From: a bacterium
GTDB taxonomy: Bacteria > Auribacterota > UBA3054
Reading direction: 5' to 3'
Assembly: GCA_017557885.1 (NCBI GenBank)
Contig: JAFYXV010000013.1
Coordinates: 1-49,510 of the forward strand
DNA length: 49,510 nt
This document shows positions 7,401 to 18,430 of the stretch, piece after piece. The notes under the pieces are model-generated. The model saw only the letters and a program-made list of their open reading frames with translations, had not been told where the DNA came from and searched no databases. The position numbers and the translations under genes were made by a program. Every line of letters starts with the position of its first letter. Position 1 is the first letter of the stretch.

Positions 7401-8236
7401 GGCAGCAGCTCCTCGGTGTAGGTGTTTATCAGGTGCGTCTTGGTATAGCGGTCTTTAATTTCCAGCCAGCGCAAAATAAGCTTCCTGTGCCGGCGGAATT
7501 CGACTTCCCTATATTCGTTGGTCAGTATCCCGGCCAAGCGGAAGGCCGTTTCCTGATCCCCCGCTCTCAGGGCGCAGACGCTCCCTAAAAAAAGGCAGTC
7601 CGCATCGACCTTCCTTTCCAGCGCGAAAAACATAGGAGGAGGGAGAAGATAAAAGAGCGCGTTCCTGAAATCCTCCTCCCGGTACAAGATGCGGCCCATA
7701 TAGTAGTGCCAGAGCGTCGCCGATTCTTCCTCTCCCTTTTCCCAAGCAAACTTTTCCAAGACTTCCCTGGCTTTTTTGTGATCTTTGGTCTTCCAATGGC
7801 AGATGCCCAGATACAGCCCGGCCGCTTCTTCTTTGCTTTTAACGAAATAGCGCTTGGCCTCCTGGTAGCGGGCGCAGTTGAAAAGCAATTTCCCGTAGGC
7901 GAAATACGGCGCCTCCGCCCCGCCGGGCCAGTAAGAACCCCAGGCGTAGAGCTCCCACAATTCTTTCCCCCGGTCCAGCGCTCGCTTCATTTTCGGCCCC
8001 CGGCGGTAGCTTTTTTCCGCCAATTCCGTAAGTTCCACAGGATCGCTTAATCTCAGCTTCGTCACCTGCTCCTTTTTGGCGCGGCACTTCATAAGGGAGC
8101 CGTCTTTAGCGTACCTTTCGTAAACGATCGCGTTCTCTTCGCGTTCCAAAAGCCGTCCGCTGAAACTCTGCCCGGACTGCAGCGTCAGCCTGATAGGCAG
8201 CATAACTGACAAAAACAAAAGGTACGGTCTTCTCAT
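7397..8236 (-). CDS. Exported small TPR-like protein
   Basis: A 279-residue protein starting at ATG 8236, which overlaps the stop of the upstream TPR gene (ATGA); an extension to 8278 would give an unlikely leader. Residues 1-18 look like a signal peptide. An N-terminal beta-rich module follows (SGQSFSGRLLEREENAIVYER; about 20-65), resembling a small SH3-like barrel. From about 85 onward it is helical, with TPR-like pairs (YFAYGKLLFNCARYQEAKRYF, GLYLGICHWKTKDHKKAREVL). No enzyme motif is seen. It probably bridges the large TPR protein and the ExbBD motor in the periplasm, judged only from context. Confidence 0.75.
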   Translation of the reverse strand: MRRPYLLFLSVMLPIRLTLQSGQSFSGRLLEREENAIVYERYAKDGSLMKCRAKKEQVTKLRLSDPVELTELAEKSYRRGPKMKRALDRGKELWELYAWGSYWPGGAEAPYFAYGKLLFNCARYQEAKRYFVKSKEEAAGLYLGICHWKTKDHKKAREVLEKFAWEKGEEESATLWHYYMGRILYREEDFRNALFYLLPPPMFFALERKVDADCLFLGSVCALRAGDQETAFRLAGILTNEYREVEFRRHRKLILRWLEIKDRYTKTHLINTYTEELLP

Positions 8237-10737
8237 AAATATCCCTTTTCCTTGGCTTCTTTTTCCGTGGCGGCCCAATCGTTCGTCCTGCCCAGCGCCT
8301 GAAAACAGACAAGGCTCTTTTCATAGGCCTCTTTCACCGCTTTCTTTTCCCCCTGGTACATGACGTAGACCCGCTGGTAGTAGCCCAGCGCCTCGCCGTA
8401 TTTCTTTCCCGCGATATAGCAGTCTCCCGCCAGCAGAAGCAAGGCGGCTTTTTTCTCCGGAGGAAGGCCCTTCTGCCCCAGAAGCGCCAGAAACTTCTGC
8501 AGCGCCTCCTCCGTCTTCCCTTGATTGAAGAATGATCTGCCCTGCAGTTCGTCCCTGCGGTAAAGATCCTCTATACGCTGGTAGGACTCCTCGCCTTCCA
8601 AAAGATAAGCCTCCGCCTCGGCGTAGCGCGCCTTTTCCACGCAACGTTCGGCCAGGCAGAGCCAGCCTTCGGAAGCGGCTGGATCCTTGGGGAATTCTTC
8701 CGTCAGATACTTCGCCAATTTTTCCGCTTCGCCTCCTTGCTTTTCCTTTGCCAGAATGAGCCGGCGCCTCAGGCCCTCCGGCCCCAGCGTCTGATATTTC
8801 AGCTTTCCCAACCCGGCGTCGTCTTTCAAAAACAAGGAGATCTTGGCATAGGCTCCCGTTTTGCCTTTTTCCAGTTCCAGAGCCGCCTCTTTTAAAAGCG
8901 CTTCCTTATACGCCCCGGCGTCCTCCGCAAACTGAAGGCCTGCCGTCAGCGCCCCCAACGCTTCGCCTTCCGCAAGCTCGTCCTTGGTCCTCAGCCAAAG
9001 TTTCCAAGCCGCGCTCCTGGCTTTTTCCTTTTCTCCCAGGATCCGGCAAGAACAAAGATAAGCGCTGAGGGCTTCGCCCCGGAAGCCTATCGTCCCTTCC
9101 GCAAGCAGGTAAGGCTCCAATAGTTCCATAGCGAGCCTCGGCCTTCCTAATACCTCGTAAATTTCCGCCGCTTTCAGAAGCGCGTAGCAGGCGAAATTGT
9201 CCGGCTTCTCTTTTTCCTGCGGCAGATTCCCTCTGTAAGCCGCCAGCGCTTCCGTAAGCTCCCCTGTGGCTCCCAGGGCGTCCCCTAAGGTGTTCTTCAC
9301 CTCTTTTAGGTTATCGTACTCGGGGTAGCGCTCCAAAACCGCTCTCAGGGCCTTCTGGGCCTCCAAATAGTCCTCCCTGCGGTAGAGAATGGCCGCCAAA
9401 CGGAACTCCACGTCCGCCAGGTGCGAATTCTTGGGATATTTTTGCTTGAAAGCGGAAAATGTCGCTTGCGCTTCCTCGTCCAGCACCTGATAATACGCCA
9501 GCATGCCCTTCCAATACATTGCCTCTGCCGACAGCTTATGCTCTTCCCCGAAAGCGGCGAGCCAGGCTTCCGTTTCCGCGAGGGCCGCCTTCTCTTCGCC
9601 CAGGAAGCCCAGGGCGCAGGCCGCGTACAGTTTCGCTTCCCCCAATAATTCGGAGGAAGGATATTTTTTGGCAAACTCCAGAAACCTATCCCGCGCCCTC
9701 TGGTATTCTGTGGCCCGCAGGGCGCCCTGGGCCGGCAGCAGCGCCAGCGCTTCCAGTTCATCCTCTTTCAGCTTTTCCCTTAAAAGCTCCGCCACGCCCC
9801 TTTCCAGACGGTCCAGGTATCCTCCCTGCAGACAGGCGTAGCAGGCTAGCTTTTTCAAGCCAACCTTCACGAAATCGTTGGTGGTTGTCCTTATGCCTTC
9901 CTCACAATAGACCGCGCATTCCGGATAATAGCAGGCATCGTAACAGGCCCTGGCCAATCTCGCCAGTCTCGCCTCGCCGCAGGAAGCTTTGTCCGCCAGA
10001 CGGTAAGCGCTAAGGGCGCCGGAAAAATTATTGCTCATATAAAGAACGTCCCCCATTCTCAGCGCCAGATAATTCCTTAAGGACGCGGAATCCTCTTTTT
10101 TGTTCAGCGCCAGGCCTTCCCGCAGCCACGAAAGCGCCGCGTCCGCCTTCCCGATTTCCAGCAAACACCAGGAAAGATTAAGCGAAGAAAGCGCCCGGAA
10201 TTTTTTCACCTCCTTCACTTCCTCCCAATAGGGCAGCGCCTCTTCATAGCGCCCCGCTTTCGTCAGGGACAGCGCCAGATTCGCTTTCACTTCCGCCGCG
10301 TCGCCAAATCCTTCTTGCAAAAGATTTCGGAAAGCGTCCGCCGCGATAAGATAATGCCCGAGCTCCATCTCCGCCATCCCGAAACCGAAACGCGCGTTCT
10401 TTGCTTCCGAAAAGGCAGGATACTCTTTCCCCGCCTTGGCAAACAGATCGGACGCTTCCTCGAAACGCTTTATCCTGTAGGCCGCCAATCCTCCGAAATA
10501 AGTCATGCGGGGAAAATAGTTCGTCATCTCCTCCTCTTCCCCGTAGCGCGCCAGAAAAGTCCGCGCCGCAAAAAAGGCGTTCGTCGCCTCTCCTCTTTTC
10601 AGCGAAGCGTAAGTAAAACGAAACAGCCCCGCCGAATCAAGCTCGTCAAGCTCTCCGCCCGCGGAGGAGTATCCTAAGACCAAACAGAGCCACAGGATGC
10701 CTGTTTCGGCAGCGATTTTAATTTTCTGACCGCACAT
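8233..10737 (-). CDS. Large periplasmic TPR-repeat protein, first gene of the ExbBD-vWA operon
   Basis: An 834-residue protein with an N-terminal signal peptide (about 1-27, ending SSAGG) followed by tandem tetratricopeptide-type helical pairs along nearly its whole length (recurring A-x-x-F/Y..G-x-x-x-E-A-L patterns such as RYEEALPYWEEVKE and KKYGEALGYYQRVYVMYQG). TPR arrays act as protein-docking scaffolds. In Vibrio and Shewanella TonB2-type systems a TPR protein is encoded with ExbB/ExbD and is needed for function; here the same association precedes a vWA protein. Start ATG 10737 has GAGGAA upstream. It heads a run of six genes with 4- to 35-base overlaps. Binding partners are unknown. 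Confidence 0.85.
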   Translation of the reverse strand: MCGQKIKIAAETGILWLCLVLGYSSAGGELDELDSAGLFRFTYASLKRGEATNAFFAARTFLARYGEEEEMTNYFPRMTYFGGLAAYRIKRFEEASDLFAKAGKEYPAFSEAKNARFGFGMAEMELGHYLIAADAFRNLLQEGFGDAAEVKANLALSLTKAGRYEEALPYWEEVKEVKKFRALSSLNLSWCLLEIGKADAALSWLREGLALNKKEDSASLRNYLALRMGDVLYMSNNFSGALSAYRLADKASCGEARLARLARACYDACYYPECAVYCEEGIRTTTNDFVKVGLKKLACYACLQGGYLDRLERGVAELLREKLKEDELEALALLPAQGALRATEYQRARDRFLEFAKKYPSSELLGEAKLYAACALGFLGEEKAALAETEAWLAAFGEEHKLSAEAMYWKGMLAYYQVLDEEAQATFSAFKQKYPKNSHLADVEFRLAAILYRREDYLEAQKALRAVLERYPEYDNLKEVKNTLGDALGATGELTEALAAYRGNLPQEKEKPDNFACYALLKAAEIYEVLGRPRLAMELLEPYLLAEGTIGFRGEALSAYLCSCRILGEKEKARSAAWKLWLRTKDELAEGEALGALTAGLQFAEDAGAYKEALLKEAALELEKGKTGAYAKISLFLKDDAGLGKLKYQTLGPEGLRRRLILAKEKQGGEAEKLAKYLTEEFPKDPAASEGWLCLAERCVEKARYAEAEAYLLEGEESYQRIEDLYRRDELQGRSFFNQGKTEEALQKFLALLGQKGLPPEKKAALLLLAGDCYIAGKKYGEALGYYQRVYVMYQGEKKAVKEAYEKSLVCFQALGRTNDWAATEKEAKEKGYL

Positions 10738-10785
10738 ATATTCCTCATATATATAACGGTCGCGAAAACGAAAAAGTTGCGCGAA

Positions 10786-13920
<3,135 letters not shown>

Positions 13921-13944
13921 TCAAACCGCGCCGCACCGCCCCGT

Positions 13945-13973
13945 TTGACTTTCAAACTAAGAAGTGCTAACAT
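13945..13973 (+). promoter_or_regulatory. Promoter of tRNA-Arg
   Basis: -35 TTGACT (13945-13950), 17-base spacer, -10 TAACAT (13968-13973) preceded by TGC. Predicted start near 13980, about 20 bases before the mature tRNA. Confidence 0.65.
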
Positions 13974-14000
13974 ATCTCGCACAATTTGATTTTGAAAAAC

Positions 14001-14077
14001 GCGCCCGTGGCTCAATTGGATAGAGCGTTTGGCTACGGACCAGAAGGTTAGGGGTTCGAGTCCCTTCGGGCGTACCA
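14001..14077 (+). tRNA. tRNA-Arg (anticodon ACG)
   Basis: A 77-base cloverleaf. Acceptor GCGCCCG pairs with CGGGCGT (G-U at the first pair); D stem GCTC/GAGC; anticodon stem TTTGG/CCAGA with loop CTACGGA, anticodon ACG; T stem AGGGG/CCCTT with TTCGAGT loop; discriminator A and encoded CCA at 14075-14077. ACG would be read as ICG after deamination by TadA. It is flanked by a strong promoter and a strong terminator, so it is a single-gene unit. Confidence 0.97.
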
Positions 14078-14084
14078 TCTTTTT

Positions 14085-14113
14085 CCGCCGGAGATTTTCT
14101 CCGGCGGTTTTTT
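14085..14113 (+). terminator. Rho-independent terminator of tRNA-Arg
   Basis: Perfect 10-base stem CCGCCGGAGA/TCTCCGGCGG with a three-T loop, followed by TTTTTTA. It lies 8 bases after the tRNA. Confidence 0.92.
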
Positions 14114-14127
14114 ATTTATTGCGCTGT

Positions 14128-14370
14128 TTCAAATTCGTGGCGCAGTGTGCCTCAAATTCAGCAAAGCAAGCCGAAAACAGTTAAACTCTTGATTACACGC
14201 AACTTCAAATTCGGCACACAGTGTGTGCCGAATTCAAAAAGTGCTTAACACATTGAAAACACGGCATTTCAAATTCGGCCCACAGTGTGGCGCGAATTCA
14301 GCAAAAGAGGCCAAAACCGTTAACTTATTGATATGTAGTTATTTCAAATTCGGCACACACTGTGTGCCGA
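14128..14370. repeat. Array of four long palindromic units
   Basis: Four units begin at 14128, 14204, 14268 and 14343 (steps of 76, 64 and 75), each opening with TTCAAATTCG. Units 2 and 4 are near-perfect palindromes of the form AATTCGGCACACA-N-TGTGTGCCGAATT (unit 4 has 14-base arms). Units 1 and 3 are degenerate. The spacers between them are themselves related (A-rich segment, then GTTAA, then TTGAT), so the real unit is a 64-76-base direct repeat containing a palindrome. The array fills most of the 427-base gap between tRNA-Arg and the YhcG nuclease; the remaining 14371-14504 holds that gene's start signals and nothing else I recognise. Confidence 0.88.
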
Positions 14371-14430
14371 ATTTAATTTTCTTGCTTCTTTGTCTCTTTT
14401 TTCCTACACAAAATTACCGACATGGATGAC

Positions 14431-14457
14431 TTGATATTTTTTGGCATTTCATACAAT
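14431..14457 (+). promoter_or_regulatory. Weak candidate promoter of the YhcG-type gene
   Basis: TTGATA and TACAAT separated by 15 bases, shorter than the optimal spacing. It lies 74 bases after the last palindrome and 48 bases before the start codon. Confidence 0.25.
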
Positions 14458-14504
14458 GGGGATAGATGATCGTTTTTTAGCCCTCATACAGGAGTATCGC
14501 ACAT

Positions 14505-15530
14505 ATGAAATCACCAACAGAACCAATCAACGACAAAACTACAGAGGCAATCTATACTTCCATAAGATCCTTTGTCATTAACGCTCAAAACAAAATTTAT
14601 TCTGCTATTAATTCTGCTATGGTTACTGCTTATTGGGAAATAGGAGAACAGATATACAAAGTATGCGGAGAAAACGATAGAGCTGAATATGGTCAAAACA
14701 TACTAAAATATCTTTCTGACAGGTTAATCGCAGAGTTCGGCAAAGGGTATACGGTGCGAAATTTACGAGCAATGCGTCAATTTTATTGTTGCTTTAAGTT
14801 TCGACATAAGTTGTTTGCTGAACTCAGTTGGTCGCATTATCGTTTGCTAATGAAGATCACAGATAAAACCGCTCGTGATTTCTACACAGAGGAATGCGTC
14901 AAGGCCGCCTGGAGCGTTCGGCAGTTGGAACGGCAGATCAACACGATGTATTATCAGCGGCTTCTCGCGAGCAAAGACAAAGATGCCGTTAGAGCTGAAA
15001 TACAAAGAACCGAGCCAAAACCGGAATATGAAAAAGTCGTCAAGAATCTTTATGTCATGGAGTTTTTACAAATAAAGCCTGACACCAAAGTTTATGAGGA
15101 GGAAATTGAACAAGCCTTGATCGACCATTTGCAGCAATTTCTTTTGGAGCTTGGACGCGGTTTTTCACTTGTCGCCCGTCAAAAACGTTTTACGCTGAAC
15201 GGACAGGATTTCTTTATAGATCTGGTGTTTTACAACTATATCCTGAAATGTTTTGTCCTGATCGACTTGAAAACAACCAAGCTCACGCATCAAGACTTAG
15301 GACAAATGCAAATGTACGTTAATTTCTACACAAGAGAATTGATGAACGAGGGCGACAATCCTCCCATCGGAATAGTGCTGTGCGCCGAAAAAAATGACGC
15401 TGTTGTCAAATATACCTTGCCCGTAGATAACAACCAGATATTCGCGTCAAAATTTTTGACCTGCCTTCCTACGGAAGAAGAGCTGAAGAGAGAATTGCGC
15501 CTGGATTCGTTTATAAAAATTGAGAAATAA
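14505..15530 (+). CDS. YhcG/DUF1016-family PD-(D/E)XK nuclease
   Basis: A 341-residue protein with the two-domain layout of the family: N-terminal helical DUF1016_N (about 10-165; AYWEIGEQIYKV, RNLRAMRQFY, LSWSHYRLLM) and a C-terminal PD-(D/E)XK-like nuclease domain (about 185-335). Probable catalytic residues lie in DFFIDLVFYN (Asp) and VLIDLKTTKLTHQDLGQMQMY (D-x-K, Gln). Family members are linked to restriction-like or defence functions and are often horizontally moved; the physiological role is unsettled. AGGAG lies 10 bases upstream of ATG 14505. It is more AT-rich than the neighbouring housekeeping genes. It converges on lpxK with only 5 bases between the stops. Confidence 0.92.
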   Translation: MKSPTEPINDKTTEAIYTSIRSFVINAQNKIYSAINSAMVTAYWEIGEQIYKVCGENDRAEYGQNILKYLSDRLIAEFGKGYTVRNLRAMRQFYCCFKFRHKLFAELSWSHYRLLMKITDKTARDFYTEECVKAAWSVRQLERQINTMYYQRLLASKDKDAVRAEIQRTEPKPEYEKVVKNLYVMEFLQIKPDTKVYEEEIEQALIDHLQQFLLELGRGFSLVARQKRFTLNGQDFFIDLVFYNYILKCFVLIDLKTTKLTHQDLGQMQMYVNFYTRELMNEGDNPPIGIVLCAEKNDAVVKYTLPVDNNQIFASKFLTCLPTEEELKRELRLDSFIKIEK

Positions 15531-15535
15531 AAACA

Positions 15536-16702
15536 CTATCGGCTGCAGATCTCTTCCACCATGTGGACAAAGTTTTCTTTGCCGGTTTTGATGTTGAGGG
15601 AGACCTTGAGGTAGTAGACGGGAGGGGGATTTAATTCTAATCCGGCGCGCTTTGAAAAGCGCACGGCGTCTTTTTCGGTAACGAGAATGGCCTGGCAGTC
15701 GAAGTTTTTGGCGGTCTCGTAGATCTTCTCTATCTCATAGCGCATGAAGCGGTGGTGATCGGCGAAGAAGCGCTTGGCGTTTATCTTTGCGCCGTTCTTT
15801 TCCAGGATATTGACGAAACCTTCGGGCTGGGCGATGCCGGTCACGACCATGATGGGAAGGTCCTTGAGAAGGGAGACGGGAGATTCCTTGTCGGTGTGGA
15901 CGCTGATTAGTTTGTCGGGCTCGTACTGGCAGGTCAGGATGTCGGCGTTTTTATTGTAAAGACGGATGTCGGCGACGAGGTCCTCGTATTTCTCTTCCGT
16001 TAAGTTTTCGGATTTCGTGATGAAGATGTGGTCGGCCCTTTCCAAGCCTTCTATGGGCTCCCTTAGGAGGCCGGCGGGCAGGATCCTACCGTAGCCGAAG
16101 GGACAGTTGGCGTCAACAAGAACGATGTCTTTCTGGCGGCGCATTCTCAAGTGCTGCATGCCGTCGTCTAAGATGATGGTGTCCACGCCGAATTCCCGCA
16201 TGGCGTAGCGGGCGCCCCGCACTCTGTCGGGATCGGTCACGACCACGACGTTTTTTAGCTCCTGGGCGAGCATGTAGGGCTCGTCGCCCGCGATCTTCGG
16301 GGAGAGCAGAAGATTCTTGCCGTCGCAGACGACCTTGGTCTTGTTGCTGAAATCCTTGTGTTTAAGCCTGAAGCGCAAACTTGGGGAATGGGATTTGTAG
16401 CCACGGCTCACGATGGCGACTTTTCTTCCGCCCTTGGAGAGCGCCTGGGAAAGCAGCGCGACAACGGGCGTCTTGCCGGTGCCGCCCACGGTGATGTTGC
16501 CGACGCTTATGACGTAGCAGCCGGGCCAGTAGCGCTTGCAGTAGCCCTTTTTGTACATGGCGTTGCGAAGGGAGACGATACCGCCGTAAATTTTGCCGAG
16601 GACAATGAGGATGGGCCAGACTATGTAGCGGCGCCAGGTGGTGTCGTTACCGGAAATAAGTCTTTTCCATTTCTGCTCTCTGGAGAGTTTGTTTTTTCTC
16701 AT
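15536..16702 (-). CDS. lpxK: Tetraacyldisaccharide 4'-kinase
   Basis: A 388-residue lipid A pathway kinase that adds the 4'-phosphate to tetraacyldisaccharide 1-phosphate at the inner face of the inner membrane. The P-loop GNITVGGTGKTPVV (about 67-80) and following conserved segments (RGY, GDEPYMLA, ILDDGMQH) are all present. Length is slightly above the usual 330-350. It starts in an ATGA overlap with the coaB stop. It implies a Gram-negative envelope with lipid A. Last gene of the rsfS-gmk-coaC-coaB-lpxK operon. Confidence 0.95.
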   Translation of the reverse strand: MRKNKLSREQKWKRLISGNDTTWRRYIVWPILIVLGKIYGGIVSLRNAMYKKGYCKRYWPGCYVISVGNITVGGTGKTPVVALLSQALSKGGRKVAIVSRGYKSHSPSLRFRLKHKDFSNKTKVVCDGKNLLLSPKIAGDEPYMLAQELKNVVVVTDPDRVRGARYAMREFGVDTIILDDGMQHLRMRRQKDIVLVDANCPFGYGRILPAGLLREPIEGLERADHIFITKSENLTEEKYEDLVADIRLYNKNADILTCQYEPDKLISVHTDKESPVSLLKDLPIMVVTGIAQPEGFVNILEKNGAKINAKRFFADHHRFMRYEIEKIYETAKNFDCQAILVTEKDAVRFSKRAGLELNPPPVYYLKVSLNIKTGKENFVHMVEEICSR

Positions 16703-17343
16703 TGCTTTTTAGAAGCGGATTCGGCTGCCTCTATGAGTTTTTTGGCGACGGTCGCTTTGCTGACAAGACCGCAGCGCTCCTCTTTCCCGTCGGGGAAAAG
16801 GAAGACGGCCCTTAATTTTTCGCTGGCGAAACCGGCGTCGGATCTGGAAACGTCGTTTGCTACGATCATGTCGAGGCCTTTCACGAACATTTTCCGTTTA
16901 GCGGAAGCAAGGATGTCGTTTGTCTCAGCGGCGAAACCGATGACGAAGCGCTTGCCCTTCTCTTTGGCGACGCCTTTAAGGATGTCTTTCGTGCGGACTA
17001 ATTCCAGGACCGCTTTCTCGGCGATCTTGTGCTCTTTCTGTTTCAGTCTTTTCGCTGGCTTGAAATCGCTGACGGCGGCGGTCATGATGAGGACGTCGCA
17101 TTTAGGGAATTCTTTCACAATGGCCTCATACATGTCCTCGGCGGAGACGACGGGAATGAATTTGCAGCCCTTGGGCGGTTTTAAATTCACGGGCCCGCTG
17201 ACCAGAACGCACTCATAGCCCCGCTTTACCGCTTCCTTGGCGACTGCGAAGCCCATCTTTCCGGAGCTGGGGTTGGAGAGGAAGCGCACCGGGTCGATGT
17301 ATTCCCTGGTCGGTCCAGCGCTGACTAAAAACCTTAATTTCAT
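16699..17343 (-). CDS. coaB: Phosphopantothenate--cysteine ligase (separate CoaB)
   Basis: A 214-residue stand-alone CoaB domain. It joins cysteine to 4'-phosphopantothenate using a nucleotide triphosphate. Typical motifs are seen: [37 protein letters not shown] and IGFAAET. I start it at ATG 17343, which overlaps the coaC stop as TAATG; readings further upstream fall inside coaC in another frame. In most bacteria CoaC and CoaB are fused as CoaBC; here they are two overlapping genes, so the activities are translationally coupled rather than covalently linked. Confidence 0.93.
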   Translation of the reverse strand: MKLRFLVSAGPTREYIDPVRFLSNPSSGKMGFAVAKEAVKRGYECVLVSGPVNLKPPKGCKFIPVVSAEDMYEAIVKEFPKCDVLIMTAAVSDFKPAKRLKQKEHKIAEKAVLELVRTKDILKGVAKEKGKRFVIGFAAETNDILASAKRKMFVKGLDMIVANDVSRSDAGFASEKLRAVFLFPDGKEERCGLVSKATVAKKLIEAAESASKKQ

Positions 17344-17867
17344 TACTGTTTCAGCGCTTTTATAATTTCTTCCAAAGGCGCGAGACGACCCAGGCCGCAC
17401 TTTCCGCAGGCCAGTTCGCCTTCCGTAGGATAGATGACTTCGACGCCCCTGTCTTTCAGCTTTTGGATGTTTTCCTTGGTGGCGCTTGCTTCCCACATGC
17501 CGTCGTTCATGGCGGGCGCCACGATCTTCCTGCCTCTGTGGGCGAGGATGACGGAGCTGGGGCCGTCGTCAGCGAAACCGTAAGCCATCTTGGCGATGAA
17601 ATCGGCGGAGGCCGGCAGCACTATTACCGTTTCGCAAAGCTCGGCCAGAGCTACGTGCTCGGGGCGCCAGTCCGCGGGCTGGGCGAACTGATCGATATAG
17701 ACGGGATTCCTGGAGAGCGTTCTAAAGGTCACTTCGCCGACGAATTCCGTCGCGGCTTTCGTCATGGCGACGTGCACGTTGAAGCCTTCCTTTACGAGAA
17801 GGCGCGTGAATTCGCAGGCCTTGTAGGCCGCTATGGATCCTGTGACGACTAAAAGAATGTCTTTCAT
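17343..17867 (-). CDS. coaC: Phosphopantothenoylcysteine decarboxylase (separate CoaC)
   Basis: A 174-residue flavoprotein of the HFCD family. It decarboxylates phosphopantothenoylcysteine to phosphopantetheine with FMN. The conserved His lies in [10 protein letters not shown], the substrate motif PAMN in [10 protein letters not shown], and the Cys of the flexible flap in [11 protein letters not shown]. It starts in an ATGA overlap with gmk and ends one base into coaB. With panC at 44695 it covers part of the coenzyme A pathway in this window. Confidence 0.94.
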   Translation of the reverse strand: MKDILLVVTGSIAAYKACEFTRLLVKEGFNVHVAMTKAATEFVGEVTFRTLSRNPVYIDQFAQPADWRPEHVALAELCETVIVLPASADFIAKMAYGFADDGPSSVILAHRGRKIVAPAMNDGMWEASATKENIQKLKDRGVEVIYPTEGELACGKCGLGRLAPLEEIIKALKQ

Positions 17868-18430
17868 TTGTTTCCTCCGTAGATGAGGTCCTCAAGTTCG
17901 TTTGCGGCCCGGTCGACGTCGTCGTTCACGACGACGTGGTCGAACCAGACGCTCTCGGCCATCTCGCTCTTGGCTTTGGCCAATCTTCTTTCTATCACTT
18001 CCTCGCTGTCGGTGGCGCGGCCTCTTAATCTTCTTTCCAGCTCTTCAAAGGAGGGCGGCATAATGAAGATAAGGTGCGCTTCCGGCATTTTTTCATGCAC
18101 GGATCTGGCGCCCTGGACGTCGATGTCCATCAGAACGTAGTAGCCCTCGCTGAGCTGCTTTTCCACCGCTTCCCTGGGCGTTCCGTAATAGTTGCCGTGC
18201 ACCGTGGCGTGCTCCAGAAAGCGGTCTTCTTTTAGCCAGGTCTGGAAGGTTTCCACTGTCAGGAAAAAGTAATCCTTGCCCTCCGTTTCGCCGACTCTCG
18301 GCGCTCTGGTGGTCGCGGAGACGGAGAAGCGCAGATCATCGTGCCTGGCCATCAGCTTGGCTACGATGGTGGATTTTCCCGCGCCGGAAGGACCGGTCAG
18401 GACAAACGCTCTGCATTTGGGATCAGCCAT
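17864..18430 (-). CDS. gmk: Guanylate kinase
   Basis: A 188-residue cytoplasmic kinase that makes GDP from GMP and ATP. P-loop GPSGAGKSTIV (about 13-23), GMP-binding segment (SVSATTRAPRVGETEGKDYFF) and lid (RLRGRATDSEEVIERRL) are intact, and the length is normal. TAATG overlap with the rsfS stop at 18430 and ATGA overlap with coaC. Confidence 0.96.
   Translation of the reverse strand: MADPKCRAFVLTGPSGAGKSTIVAKLMARHDDLRFSVSATTRAPRVGETEGKDYFFLTVETFQTWLKEDRFLEHATVHGNYYGTPREAVEKQLSEGYYVLMDIDVQGARSVHEKMPEAHLIFIMPPSFEELERRLRGRATDSEEVIERRLAKAKSEMAESVWFDHVVVNDDVDRAANELEDLIYGGNK

Noticed and set aside
14128-14370. CRISPR array
   Set aside because: Only four units, irregular steps of 64-76 bases, spacers that resemble one another, and no cas genes nearby.
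14001-15540. Classical integrative element at tRNA-Arg
   Set aside because: No integrase and no duplicated tRNA 3' end found at the far side.
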